From: Edaphochlamys debaryana
Lineage: Eukaryota > Chlorophyta > Chlorophyceae > Chlamydomonadales
Reading direction: 5' to 3'
Assembly (NCBI GenBank): GCA_016858145.1
Contig: JAEHOE010000055.1
Coordinates: 124,001 to 188,000 of the forward strand
Length of the DNA stretch: 64,000 nucleotides
The position numbers and the translations under genes were made by a program. The notes under the pieces are model-generated. The model was not told the DNA's origin. It saw only the letters and a list, made by a program, of their open reading frames with translations, and ran no database searches. The first letter of the stretch is position 1. Each line of letters opens with the position of its first letter. Below, piece by piece: positions 1 to 11,700 of this stretch.

Positions 1-1209
1 CAGGCGTCAAGGTCGGCATGGGTGTGCGCTGCAGGTGTCAAGGTCGGCATGGGTGTGCGCTGCAGGTGTCAAGGTCGGCATGGGTGTGCGCTGCAGGTGT
101 CAAGGTCGGCATGGGTGTGCGCTGCAGGCGTCAAGGTCGGCATGGGTGTGCGCTGCAGGCGTCAAGGTCGGCATGGGTGTGCGCTGCAGGCGTCAAGGTC
201 GGCATGGGTGTGCGCTGCAGGCGTCAAGGTCGGCATGGGTGTGCGCTGCAGGCGTCAAGGTCGGCATGGGTGTGCGCTGCAGGCGTCAAGGTCGGCATGG
301 GTGTGCGCTGCAGGCGTCAAGGTCGGCATGGGTGTGCGCTGCAGGCGTCAAGGTCGGCATGGGTGTGCGCTGCAGGCGTCAAGGTCGGCATGGGTGTGCG
401 CTGCAGGCGTCAAGGTCGGCATGGGTGTGCGCTGCAGGCGTCAAGGTCGGCATGGGTGTGCGCTGCAGGCGTCAAGGTCGGCATGGGTGTGCGCTGCAGG
501 TGTCAAGGTCGGCATGGGTGTGCGCTGCAGGCGTCAAGGTCGGCATGGGTGTGCGCTGCAGGTGTCAAGGTCGGCATGGGTGTGCGCTGCAGGTGTCAAG
601 GTCGGCATGGGTGTGCGCTGCAGGTGTCAAGGTCGGCATGGGTGTGCGCTGCAGGTGTCAAGGTCGGCATGGGTGTGCGCTGCAGGTGTCAAGGTCGGCA
701 TGGGTGTGCGCTGCAGGCGTCAAGGTCGGCATGGGTGTGCGCTGCAGGCGTCAAGGTCGGCATGGGTGTGCGCTGCAGGCGTCAAGGTCGGCATGGGTGT
801 GCGCTGCAGGCGTCAAGGTCGGCATGGGTGTGCGCTGCAGGCGTCAAGGTCGGCATGGGTGTGCGCTGCAGGCGTCAAGGTCGGCATGGGTGTGCGCTGC
901 AGGCGTCAAGGTCGGCATGGGTGTGCGCTGCAGGCGTCAAGGTCGGCATGGGTGTGCGCTGCAGGTGTCAAGGTCGGCATGGGTGTGCGCTGCAGGTGTC
1001 AAGGTCGGCATGGGTGTGCGCTGCAGGTGTCAAGGTCGGCATGGGTGTGCGCTGCAGGCGTCAAGGTCGGCATGGGTGTGCGCTGCAGGTGTCAAGGTCG
1101 GCATGGGTGTGCGCTGCAGGCGTCAAGGTCGGCATGGGTGTGCGCTGCAGGCGTCAAGGTCGGCATGGGTGTGCGCTGCAGGCGTCAAGGTCGGCATGGG
1201 TGTGCGCTG
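1..1209. repeat. 31-bp minisatellite, 39 copies
   Basis: The first 1209 bases are exactly 39 head-to-tail copies of a 31-bp unit, in register from base 1, so the array probably continues outside the window. Copies differ almost only at one site, where CG alternates with TG in blocks. Because 31 is not a multiple of 3, all three forward frames stay open for about 1.2 kb and encode a 31-residue period. These frames are a by-product of the repeat and I do not call a protein. Confidence 0.97.
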
Positions 1210-1494
1210 CAGGGACCGAGGGGCAGAGGTTACTGAAGGCAGCGGGGCGAAGTGACACAGGGGTCGCAGGCTGCACGGAAGGCAATCAAGCAATCAATTA
1301 AGGCCGTGCAGGGGGGAGCTGTACGACGAGGCCTGCTGATTACCCAAGCGGTTTGTAACATACGTGCGTGTCGCTATGACGTTGAAACGGTCCCGCCCGA
1401 TCGAGATCTGCCAGCACTACCGGCGCCTCTCCAGCGTATCCTGGGGCCACGTCCAGAGGGGGAGGGGGGGAGGGGGAGGGGGCATAGGAAAAGG

Positions 1495-1638
1495 GAATCT
1501 AGGTTGCGAAGCCGCAGGGAGTCTAGGTTGCGTAGCTGCAGGGAGTCTAGGTTGCGTAGCTGCAGGGAGTCTAGGTTGCGTAGCTGCAGGGAGTCTAGGT
1601 TGCGTAGCTGCAGGGAGTCTAGGTTGCGTAGCCGCAGG
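1495..1638. repeat. 24-bp minisatellite, 6 copies plus a degenerate seventh
   Basis: Six 24-bp units (GAGTCTAGGTT then GCGTAGCTGCAGG) run head to tail. The first and last units differ at two or three positions, and a decayed part-copy follows at 1639-1660. The unit length is a multiple of 3, so open frames on both strands have an 8-residue period. They have no other coding support. Confidence 0.95.
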
Positions 1639-1920
1639 GAGTCTAGGTCCTCTAGGGGCATAAGGGCTAAATTATCTACGTGCGTGGAGCAGCCATAAAT
1701 ACTCTGACTGGAACTTCGATTGCGGCAGTCCAAACGCTTGCAAATGCGGTAGGCACATCAGGCAGGCAGGCGAAAGGGTTGACATGGTCTACTCACAGGG
1801 GTCCCTGGAAGCCAAGATCTTGCAGCCTCACGCAGACTCGCAATGTCCGCGCGATGCAACACAAGAGCGCGAGGGCCATCACACGAGCACACAATTCCAC
1901 AAGCTAGCTAGTCGATCAAC

Positions 1921-2226
1921 ATGGCAGCTCCCAACGCGCCAGAGCTGACGGCGGCCGCCACGGCCTTCCTGCTCGACAAGATCCGCGCCTGCAGCGTGCG
2001 CGGCCCCTACCGCGCCGTCTTTTACAGCACGCAGCTCTACGAAGGGCCCTGCCCTCAGACGGTCCGGCTGGGCCAGGATCTCTCCGCTGCTGGCGGCACT
2101 GCGCTGATGCAGCGTGTGTTCGACAGAGTCCAGGCCGAGGTGGAGGCGACGCTGCCGTTCGAGTACCTCAGCGACCTTCGGGAGCTGAGTGCTGCTTGGA
2201 ACGGCGTGGGCGGCTGGCAGGCCTAG
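1921..2226 (+). CDS. Small hypothetical protein, single exon (101 aa)
   Basis: An intronless 101-residue frame starts at an ATG in good context (ATCAACATGGC) and ends at TAG. Its codons are strongly G/C-ending like the confirmed exons nearby, unlike the flanking DNA. The protein is a compact mix of helical and aromatic residues (LLDKIRAC near residue 18, FEYLSDLREL near residue 81). It has no signal peptide, membrane segment or low-complexity stretch. I do not recognise a family. A TGTAA at 2586-2590 could end the transcript about 360 bases after the stop. It could also be one exon of a longer gene, since the 5' part would be hidden in the repeat-rich DNA upstream. Confidence 0.55.
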   Translation: MAAPNAPELTAAATAFLLDKIRACSVRGPYRAVFYSTQLYEGPCPQTVRLGQDLSAAGGTALMQRVFDRVQAEVEATLPFEYLSDLRELSAAWNGVGGWQA

Positions 2227-2585
2227 TGTGGGGCCGGACCGGCTACCGTCGCACCCTGGCTTGCGCCTCGCGGCTCATCGCTTGTGCGGTGTGGATCAGC
2301 GTCTCTATCTGCATCTCCTGTGCTACTAGTTTAGTCCCTCTGGTGAGGTGGTGGCTTTCTGGCTGAGCCTTATCTGGCCTGCTGAGCTGTGTGGGCTCGG
2401 TGGGAGGCTGGCGCGGGCGGCTTTGCGGCTCGTGCTGCGCTTCTGCCCTAGCCTTGCCAGCTTGTGGTGTCTCCCGGTTGGGTTGTGGTCGTGAGGCTAG
2501 GCGACTGAGGGGCCGTGGCGGCTGGATGGAGGCAGGGGTAGTCTTGCAGGAGGGCCTCGGGAAGGACGCGCCGAGCAAGGCGGGC

Positions 2586-2590
2586 TGTAA
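2586..2590 (+). terminator. Putative TGTAA polyadenylation signal
   Basis: TGTAA is the usual poly(A) signal of volvocine algae. This copy lies about 360 bases after the stop of the small gene at 1921-2226. A 5-base word can occur by chance. Confidence 0.35.
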
Positions 2591-3246
2591 CGCACCGGCT
2601 GTGTTCAGGGCCCCAAGCCCCTCTCCACGTCTCAAGGCCTCCGCCCGACCCTGGCGTCAACCCCTCGGCGCTAGCCAGCTAGATCCTGCAGCCTAGCAGC
2701 AGCAGTCCCGGGCCTTACCAACTCAAGATCTGGACACAGCGCGAGTTGAAGAGGCCACGACACACCGGCTAAGCCGATATACCGACGCCACCCTATCGCC
2801 TGGCGCAAAGTCCGAGCCACCCACCCGCGCGCCCCGCGTCTCCTTAGTGCACTCCCGAGTTCATAGCCAGAGTTAAGCGAACCTGCCCAACCTCCCCCAT
2901 CCACTCTGCTCCAATCCCATGGGTGGTGAAGCGTCCCTGCCCAGTCTCCCCCATGCAGACCAACCAGCGAGCCCCTCACTACCCTCGAGCCCGGCTCAGC
3001 TCAGAAGGGACGCCCCCGCAGACGCCCGGCAAAGCGTGCCAAGCCTGCCCCGGCTGCCCCGCCTGCAAGCTGAGCGTGACTGATAGTTACGGGCCCTTGC
3101 GGTCACTCGCACTCGTGTCAACTCATTCCACAGGCTGACACTCCCCAAGCATCCAGGTGCAATGCATGCTCTCGATGCTGTACGGCATGGGCCTGGTCCG
3201 GTTCCCTTTCGTTCCGAGCACAACCAGCAAGCCCCTGAGTCCCGCC

Positions 3247-3272
3247 CAGCTCAGAAGGGCACGTCTGCGAGC
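3247..3272. repeat. Copy of the Nudix gene's last coding bases in its 3' UTR
   Basis: The 26 bases here match 3373-3398, which span the stop codon and final codons of the Nudix gene. The copy lies about 110 bases downstream of the stop on the transcribed strand, so it is a partial duplication of the terminal exon. Confidence 0.8.
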
Positions 3273-3378
3273 GTCGCATCTCGCTCGTCCGGCTAGATGT
3301 CGCCACAAACAGCACGCCACTCACATCCCGTGAGTCCCAATCAGCTCAGAAGCCGTGGACGTTGCTGTACGGCCCAGC

Positions 3379-6300
3379 TCAGAAGGGCACGTCTGCGAAC
3401 ATGGCCAGGTACTCCCTGGGCACCGCCAGGGGGTGGGGGCAGGCGCCGCCCCTGGCGAAGTGGGGGAACCAGGTCTCTGGGGGACAGGGTTTGTGGGGTG
3501 CACACAAGGATTGAGATCTCTTTTCTGCTACTTGATGCAACCAGCCTTGCACGGCAAGCCGGGACGCAACCGGGCGGGGGGCTGTTGCCAACCAGTCTGG
3601 CGCCCGCCCGCCCGCCAACGCATGCACGCACCCGGGATGCGCGGCGAGCGTATGGGCAGTGTGTGCAGCTGGTCGGCCCCCACCCAGCAGGCGCCCGCGG
3701 ACTCGAAGCAGGGGAGCGTCTTGGGCTGCGCAGAGGCCCCCTCGGGGATGGTGGCGTAGAAGGTCTGGGGGGAGGAAGAGGGCGGTGGGGGTTAGGGGAC
3801 TGGGGGTGGGGGAGGGGTGGGTAGAGGTGGGGGGAGGGTGCGTGTCAGGGCAGGTGCCGCACCACCAGGAGGCACCGTCGCCCCTCCTTTGAGATCCCTT
3901 GTAGCGCGCTCGCGCGCAGATCGATTAAGCTTTGCTTCAAACCCTGAGCGCCCTGCCGTACGCCCGGTGCCGTACGTACCATGAGGCGCCACGTGGGCCT
4001 GCCCGTGGTGGGGCAGAGGCGGTACGCCACCTGTAGGGGGCGGACAGGAGGGGTTTGACAGGCAGGAGGCATCAGGCAGGTGTGAGGCGGAAGGCCATAT
4101 CATAGGCGGAGCCCTCCGCCCCCCTCACCCCCGCCACGCCGTGCAGCTAGCTCCACCTCCACGCGTGTGCCCCCACGAAAGCGTCGACGAAACACACACG
4201 CACTTTTGTCACCTCCCACCGCCCCCCCGGCCCCCTCACCTCCACCACGCCGTGCAGCTTCACTTCCACGCCCACCTCCTCCCAGCACTCGCGCAGGGCG
4301 GTGCGGGTGAGGGGCTCCCCGGGGTCGGAGCAGCCGCCGGGGACCCTGGCGGGGGAAGGGGGAGAGAGGGAAGGGAGGCAGGTCAGTAAGTGGTAGAGGT
4401 CAACCCGATCGACGATCGGCACTGGACCTGTCAGGTGGGCACCCTAGAATCGGATTCTGTGCCCCACAGATTGAGATCTGGGCCGTTGTACGGGTCCCGG
4501 ATCTCACCAGAAGCCCTGGTCCGCGAACTCCTGGACCTAAGGGAGGGGCAACCTGGGCTCAGCTGCAATGGTTGAAGACGCCTCCTGTGCTCGAGGCCGC
4601 GGCCCTCTTCACCGGGGCCCCTGTGGACCGATCGAGCCGAAACCCCTCCAGGCACGCCTTCGGACCGGGGACCCACTAAACCCCTGGAATACCGGCATGC
4701 ATATGCCCCTCCCCCCTTACGCAGAGGAACTTGTTGTCGCTCCTGCGGTGCACAATGACCGCCGAGCCCAGCGGGATGCGGACCTGGGTGGGGAGCGCGG
4801 CGGTCGGGTGGTGGTTTGGTGGCTGCAGATCAATGGGTTCCAGATCAAGATGCAGATCTGGATCTCACCTCGGGCCGGGGACCCCCGGGCCAGTGGTACT
4901 CGTGGACGTGCACCTGGGGGGGGGGGAGAGGGCGGAGAGCGGGGGAGGTGTTTGGGGCTGAGCTTCAGGCGGGTTGTAGCTGCTTCAGGGTTCAGGCAAG
5001 AAGGGGGTTGCGTAATGGCTATCCATGATTGCTTGCAAGTCTGCTTTTGCTATGGCACAGCCCGCTATCCCCGCCGGTACTCACAGCCAGGTTGTCGACC
5101 CGATTCCCGCAGGCGCAGCAGGGGCTGGCTCGGTTGACTGCAAAGGCGGGGACGGGGAGAGGGAGCAAAGCCGAGTATTTGTAGCCTAATACCGGGTCAC
5201 CCCACGGAGGGATCCTCAGCCGTGCCCAGCCGGAAGCTGCATCCGGGTAGCCAAAACCTCCATAACGACGCAACAGCCCCACGTGCCGTATTGTCGTACA
5301 GTCGTACCTTCGTACACGTGGTACAGCGGTTGGTGCAGCCACAGATCGTCGGCGGTTAGGCCGCTCTGGCCGCACCAGGCACACACGCAGGCGCCGGGGG
5401 CCGCGGGGGCGCCGCAGGGGATGGCGGTGGGGTCGGAGGGCGTGGGTGCGGCGGGGGCAGTGGGGTCGGCGTCGGACGCGGTAGAGGAGGTGGAAGGCGC
5501 CGGCGGCGAGGAGGTTCCTGCAGGGGAGAGGCACGGGTCGTTCTCCGAGTCAACCCCTACTTTTGTGCAAGTCGTCCACCCCCTCCACCCCTCCACCCCT
5601 CCCCTCCCCTGACTGTCCACACATCCTGCCCCTGCCCTAACCCCCCCCATGCTCCCGGCTGGCTTCCTCAGCCCCCTCCCACCCTTGCCTCGGGCTCGCT
5701 GGCCGCCGCCTTATGGCCTCTCGCTCACAGGAACCCCCCCTCCCACGCGCTCCATCCCCCCTCCCCCTCCTCTTCTCACCCAGGCCGCCCAGCTGCCCCA
5801 GGGCCTCCCCCAGGTGGGCGGGGAAGCAGGAGACCATGGAGGCCCCCGCGGAGAAGGCGTCGATGCGGAGGTGGGGGTCCTGGGGTTGGGGAGGGGGGGG
5901 GATGAAGGGGCTTAGGGAGAAGCGGCGGGGGGGGGGGAGGGGAATCGAGGAAGGTCAAGTGTGTGTGGGGGAGAGTCGCTTTGGAGGTGGGGGTCCTGGC
6001 GTGGGGAGGGGAGGGGGAGGATTGAAGGGGGTTAGGGAGAAGGGCGGGAGGGGTGAGAGCGCCCCTCCATGTGAAGGAGCGACGGAAAGCAGAGGTGAGA
6101 ATACCGTGAGGTTGCTGAGGGTTGGGGCGCGCGAGAACCGAGTGGAAGGCACCCTCAGGGTCCGGCCGTTGCCAGCGTGCCAGACCAAGCCCCAGCAATC
6201 CTCCCCCGCCGTACAGCACCTACCTCGATGGCCGCCGGGTGCCACAGCACGATGAAGGCGTGGGGGCACGCAGCACGCACCGCACGTGACACGCCCAGCA

Positions 6301-6967
6301 TGTGCTGAGTCAGCGCGGACCGGGGAGCGGGCGCACCGGGCTCCGGCGCCCCTGCCCCGTCCGCCTGCGCCTGTGCCCCTGCTGCGCCGCCCCCGTTCGC
6401 CTCTTTCCCGGCCGGCTCCGCTTCCGCCTCGGCGGCGGCCTGGCATGCACCAGTGCCGTTGCCCGTGTGCGCGCCTCCGTTGCTTAGTGCCAGAGAGGCG
6501 AGCCCCTTTGCCGCCGCTTCCGCTTCCGCTTCCGCTGTTGCTCCCAGAGGCGCTGCTGATTGGGAATCTGTAGCAACTGCTAATGAGGCTGCTGTTGCGG
6601 GAGAGTGTGGCGCCCCCATTCCCTCCTCGGCGTTCAGCACCAGGCACACGATCATGTCCGTGTCCAGGGAGCCGTTGGGGCGGCTGGGCGCGGCCTGTTT
6701 TACCACCTGAGGGGCGTGGCGGGTCAAAGGTTGGGCAGGGTGAGAGCCTGCGCAGTACACCCTTTGATGGCGACGGGGACGGGACGGGGCGGGGCGGGGC
6801 AGCCGCACCTCCTCTGGTGTGGCCGCAGACGGGAGGTGGATGGCGGGGCCGAAGGCAGCGGGGCCGGTGGAGACGGGGCCGTGGGGGCGCGAGTCCGCGA
6901 CGACCCCCACGCACACCAGCATGTGGCGCGGCGAGCGCCCCGACGTTGTTGCTTCTTCAGCTGTCAT
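3379..6967 (-). CDS. Nudix hydrolase with receiver-like and zinc-ribbon regions (509 aa, 12 exons)
   Basis: Exons on the - strand: 6809-6967, 6224-6706, 5780-5879, 5308-5517, 5085-5137, 4869-4913, 4721-4783, 4508-4536, 4240-4345, 3980-4030, 3632-3764, 3379-3476. All phases agree. Residues 381-407 hold a complete Nudix box of the form GX5EX7REUXEEXGU (E391, R399, E400, E403, E404), so it should hydrolyse a nucleoside-diphosphate-type substrate using Mg2+. In front lie a zinc ribbon with two CxxC pairs (C293/C296 and C324/C327) and a conserved HEYHWPG segment. Exons 2-3 (about residues 66-247) read like a degenerate response-regulator receiver fold (DTDMIV, then FIVLWHP, then FSAGASMVSCFP) split by a low-complexity insert. 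The start is the first ATG in the opening frame, and an extra 5' exon is possible. The substrate is unknown. Intron 9 carries an echo of exon 9 and a copy of the palindromic intron element. Confidence 0.88.
4121..4259. repeat. Echo of exon 9 end plus donor site in intron 9 of the Nudix gene
   Basis: Bases 4121-4148 repeat 4232-4259 with two mismatches. The original covers the end of exon 9 and its GT donor, and the echo lies downstream in the same intron. A copy of the palindromic intron element (4177-4203) lies between them. Confidence 0.75.
4177..4203 (-). repeat. Palindromic intron element, diverged copy, donor side
   Basis: Read on the transcribed strand this is a GTGTG run, TTTCG, then CGACG-type palindrome remains. 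It lies about 40 bases after the exon 9 donor of the Nudix gene. Confidence 0.6.
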
Positions 6968-8764
6968 TCCTGTCAAGGAGGTAGTTTGCGCTAGCTCCAG
7001 CGACAGCGCGAGCTGCTGCACGGCGTTGATTGGTCTCGATGCGCAGGTCCGGGCCCAGGACACCGAGTAAAGGCTAAAAGCAAAACTACAGGACTATAAC
7101 GCGATTGTACGCTTGTGTGACGTTGAGAAACGCTCAGGACAGCGGTCGCAACATACTCAAGGATGGACCACACAAATTGGGGCACGCAGCAGCTCAAGCA
7201 GGTTTACCAGCTCAATCTATGTATGCCACTCTGAGCACCATTGAGCGGTCAGGCCGGGGAGTGTACCGCAGACACACGCATACACATCTACCCGGGCCTG
7301 GGACCCCTCACGCCTCTGCTTCCCATCCCATCCCATCGCTTCCCGCCCGAACGGGCCTCCTGCGTCTCCTCCCTTGCCCTCACAGAGCAGCGACGCTAGT
7401 GTAGTACCGCTCGTTGTGTGCTACGCTGGGGCTATGCTGCAAAGCTGCCGCTCCTCACAAGAGGTGTGTTCGCCGAAGACACGGGGATGCAGGTGACCCC
7501 CTGCACCTCACGGCGTCTCCCCAGCGCCTCCCCTCGCACTATATGCTGCCAGGTCTCTCATGTCAGTGATGTCACACGCAATGCCGCCACGGTCTCCCCG
7601 CCTCTCGCTCTCCAGGGCCCGCCTGACGTGAGACGCCGCCCGCTAACGGAAGTCCTTCACCCAGCCAGTCCCTTGTCGCCACCCGCTCGGGCCTGGTTGG
7701 GCATGGCGGGTCCGCTTGGTCGCGGCCGGCTGGCAGTCAAGCTGCCTTTGTAACCGCCGATGACTGGCTAGCTGAGCAGCTGAGCCTTTGCTTCATTCTT
7801 GGCGGTCGTGCGGAGCCAAAGCTGATAGGGAAGACGCGGGAAGACGTGGGAGAAGCCATGAAGTTGTAGGGGCACCATGTTTGCCATGTTGCGCCAGGAG
7901 CCCACTACTGACCCGTGACCGCAGGAACTGCAGGGATCAGACTGTAAGTCAGGTCAGCCATTCAGTGACCACGTCTCCGGCGGTCTCCCCCCAAAAGGCG
8001 ACTAACGGTGCTGTGCCAGCAGCAAGCAAGACCTGGACGGGACAGCCAGGGTCAGTATTCACTAGCTGCAGGAATGCAATCCGCGCACATCGCACCTCGA
8101 TGACCATGTGCATCCGTGTGGGTCTAGATAGCCGTGTAACGACAACGGTACACAACAGGCCCCCTTGGTATACGACGGTCAAGCACTGTCCAGGGGTGAT
8201 ACTGTCAGAAGGCCTGCCCTGCCCTGGAACGTTGGTGACATTCAGGTTACCTGGGGGCCGTGATTTGGGATGATACGCCAGGACTGGCAGTAGAACTGCA
8301 GGATTCAGAATGAGCAGTAGCCACAACGGCTTCCAGGGTCCTTCCCACCACCACCGGCCTCTAGACAACATGTCCAGGCCAGCTACATATCGACCAAACG
8401 TCACCCGCACAAAGTCAACAACAACAACGGCTACAGATAGATGCAATCCGTGTGGGGCAAAGGGCTTTGGCACCCAAGCTCTGGGCCACATCTAGTCTAC
8501 GTATGACCGCACATGCATGCACAGCCTCACACAAACACATGCCCCACGTCGTTCCGCCCCAAAGCTCAGGTAGGGTGAAATCGCGTTTGGGGTAAAACCC
8601 TGAAACCGGTATAACAATAGTAGTACAAATCTACACGTGGCAGTGCCCGCAGACCCTCAGGTGCTCCTAATGGCACAGCCCGCCAAAACACAACACAGCC
8701 ACCCTCAAGCGACCGCCGCGCCTCCTCCTCCCGCACCTCCACTGCACCCCTGAGTCGCTTCCCC
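6968..8764. other. Intergenic stretch between two - strand genes
   Basis: It contains the promoter side of the Nudix gene and the 3' UTR of the protease gene. GC content falls and codon bias disappears. Scattered frames up to 180 codons show no splice-compatible or family signal. I see no supported gene. Confidence 0.6.
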
Positions 8765-11700
8765 TCACGCCACGGCCCTGTCGCCCTCCTCCTGCTCCCC
8801 GTCTGAGTACGCCCCCGCCTCCTCCCCGTACGCCTCCGCCGCCTCCACCACCTCCCAGCGGTACTCCTCAATGTCCGCCTCCTGACGGGCCGCCTCGGCG
8901 TCGCCCTGCTGCACCTCGCTCGGCTGCGGAACGAGGGAGGGGCGTGGGGGACGGGGCAGTGGGGGCGAGGAGAGGTTAGGTGACGTTGTTGATGAAACCG
9001 GGGTGGGGCAGGGGTGGAGAAGCGCAAGGAAAGGGGGTCTGCGCCGGTACGGCATCGTTATAAAGCGCGTTGATAAGGGTGCGGGAGGGCGCCTGGGTCA
9101 GCGCGGGCTGTCCGGGCATCGTTGTCGAGGCAGTGCGAGCCCGTCATGAGCCCTCTTGCTCCCCCTCCTTCCCAGCTGCGGCTTTGCCTCCAAACCACCT
9201 AGGCCTGGGTTCTCGCCTGAGTCACGGGGGCCGTCACGGTGATGTGCTCCACCTGCAGGGGAGAGAGAGGAGGTAGCACACCCTTAAGCACCGCTCAACC
9301 TCAGGCCATCTACCCAAGGGTAGGCCCCAAGCCAGGCTCAACACGGACAGCGACCCGGGTCCAGATCCTGCTCCAGATCCGCACCTTGTGGATCTGGTTC
9401 TGCTCCATCTGCTCCATCTTGCTGATCTGCTCCTCGATCTCGTCCTCGAAGCGGCGCAGCTCAACCTCAGCAGCCGACACCTGGGGGGGAGGGTTGGTTG
9501 GTGGGTTGGTTAGTTGGCAGTTGGAGGGGTAGGTGGGTGGTGGCGTGGGGGGGAGGAGCAATGTGCGGGTATATTGCTATGTTGCAAGTGGAACGGGACT
9601 GTAGGTATCGCAGTATGCATCTCGTTCCGTCCACCACTGGCATAGAGCGTCTTCGTGTTAAGGTTGCAATGGGAGAGACTGGAGCCACGGGCAGCAAAGT
9701 GACAGCCTTCGGCACCGTCAAACGATGCGAGAGATCATGGCAGAGGTGAGGCAACGGGATCTCCCTCGACCCTGCCTCCACTGCCCATCAGCAGCCGCGC
9801 CCACCTTGGGCCGGGCCGCCTCCTTGGCCTCCTCGGCCGCCTCCTCCTCCTCCCACTCCTCCGCCTCCTCGGCCTCCGCAGCGCGGTCGTAGGCCGCCTG
9901 CATCGCCACGTTGGCCTTCACCTGCGTGGGGTGCGGAGGAGGGGCCGGTCGTGTGGAACATGCAAGCGCCAAGCGGGCGATATAGCTTGCCGGTGTGTGT
10001 GATCCGGCTCGCTGTTCACGTCCTCTTTCGTGGCGCCAAGACCCAAAGCCCCCCCCCGAGGCGCACCTTGTCGGTCCAGGGGACGGAGGTCTGGCCGTCC
10101 GCAGACACGCACACGCCCTGGCGGCTGCGGGGAGGGGGGGTGGGCACGGGGAGGTGGTGTGCAAGGGGTGGCGCGCGGGGTGCGGTGAGTACGAGAGGGT
10201 AAGGCACGAGGCACGGCGGCCGGGCACGAGGGAAGGTGTTGAGGCGGAGCCACGGAGGACAAGGCACGAGAGCCCCAGGCCATGCACCGCACAAAATGGC
10301 CAGGCACGAGGGGTCCCCGGGCAACGCGGCGCATTGGCAGCTGCCACCCGCCTGCCTGACGGCCAACGGCCGTGCCGTACCTGTCGCACGTGGTGCCGTA
10401 CGGGCAGCAGTGCTGGAGGTCGTCGCACGTGACGGCGGCGGACAGGGGGCAGCAGTCTGGCGGTTGGCGGTTGGAGGAGGGGGCGAGGGGTGAGGGACGA
10501 GGGGAACGGTGAGGTGCAGCCACAGGCGCGGGCAACGCACTACGGGTATGCCAGGTGCAGGGCAGGCGAAGCTCTTCTTGGCTCTGGAACCCACGACCCA
10601 CCGTGCCAGATGCCAACCTACGCAGCCCTGCTACCCAGCTCAGCCCGCAGCCTTAGCCGATGCCACAATCGCAAACCACAATAGCCAGCTACGACTCTAG
10701 ATACTCACCGTGCCAGATGCATAGCAGGCCAAAGAGCGAGAAGGAGCAGGAGCAGGTGTTGCCCACGGGGCACTCGGTCCAGCCAAAGATGTCGCACATC
10801 TGGGGGGGGAGGGATGCACAGGAATCACACGGATTGAACAAGAGAAGCGGTCGGCAACGAGAGGGAATTCAAGAAGGAATATAACAGGCGGAACGGACGG
10901 CGAGCTGCGGCACGAGAGCCGGGACCGTGTGGTCGGGTCCAAAGCTGAGGGCCAGGACACCAAATTGACTCCAAGCATCGCGTCGACAGGCGAGTTTGGG
11001 CGCTTCAAGACACTCGCTCAACGGAGAGTCCAGCAAGGCAGGCCCGAGGCCCAGCACGGTCCGCCCCCCCCCCTCCCCACTGCCCCTCCCCCTCACCTCC
11101 GGCACGGGCTTGTTGGGCTTGGTCTTGACGGGGTAGGAGGCCTTGGTGGCGATCTCGCACAGCCCCTTCTGGCCGGCGCCGCCAATCTTGAGCCGGAAGA
11201 AGCCCTGGGGATGGGAAGGGGGGCAAAGGGGGGGGACAGGGGGAAAGGAACGGGAATGGCGTGTGGGTGTGTTTTGCCGGCGCGTGCCATGCGAAGACGG
11301 CCGGTTTAGGCGGGGACGTGGGCGGTCAGAGTCGATTCCCGACCGTTTCCCTTCCCGCCCAAACCGCTCAGCCCGCACCTGCTCTCCCCAGGCGTCACCC
11401 CAGCTGCAGAGGGTATAAGGCGGAGCGCAGAGGCGAGGGAGGGCGTCAGGGCAGGGCAGGGGGGTCCGTTGGGGTTGGAATCCGTTGGGAGCATACGCCT
11501 TGCCTGCACTCCTGCCCGAAGCTTGAAGCCTCAAGGGCGAAAGTCATCACCCGAGCAACCCCCGACCAACCCCGACAACACACGGACACGCGAAGCCAAC
11601 ACCACCAGTCCCTCGAGCGCCCCACCCCAACCCCACCTGTTCTTGACGATCCAGTAGGGGGTGGTGGAGTCAGTGGTGTTGTAGCCCACCTGGGGCATAG

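Larger units (their letters stand above)
2227..3378. other. Intergenic stretch between convergent genes
   Basis: This should hold the 3' UTRs of the small + strand gene and of the - strand Nudix gene. No exon was supported. It contains several degraded copies of a sequence ending CAGCTCAGAAGGG (near 2997, 3248 and 3346), related to the last bases of the Nudix gene. Confidence 0.6.

Noticed and set aside
18..1301. Three overlapping frames of about 400 codons across the first 1.2 kb
   Set aside because: They are translations of a 31-bp tandem repeat in all three frames. No frame has independent coding support.
1374..1733. Leucine/arginine-repeat frame on the - strand (LDSLQLRN units)
   Set aside because: It is the reverse translation of the 24-bp minisatellite; codon use and context give no gene.
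7788..8491. Overlapping frames of 161 and 180 codons on both strands
   Set aside because: Weak codon bias, no family similarity and no compatible splice structure; better explained as the 3' UTR of the protease gene.
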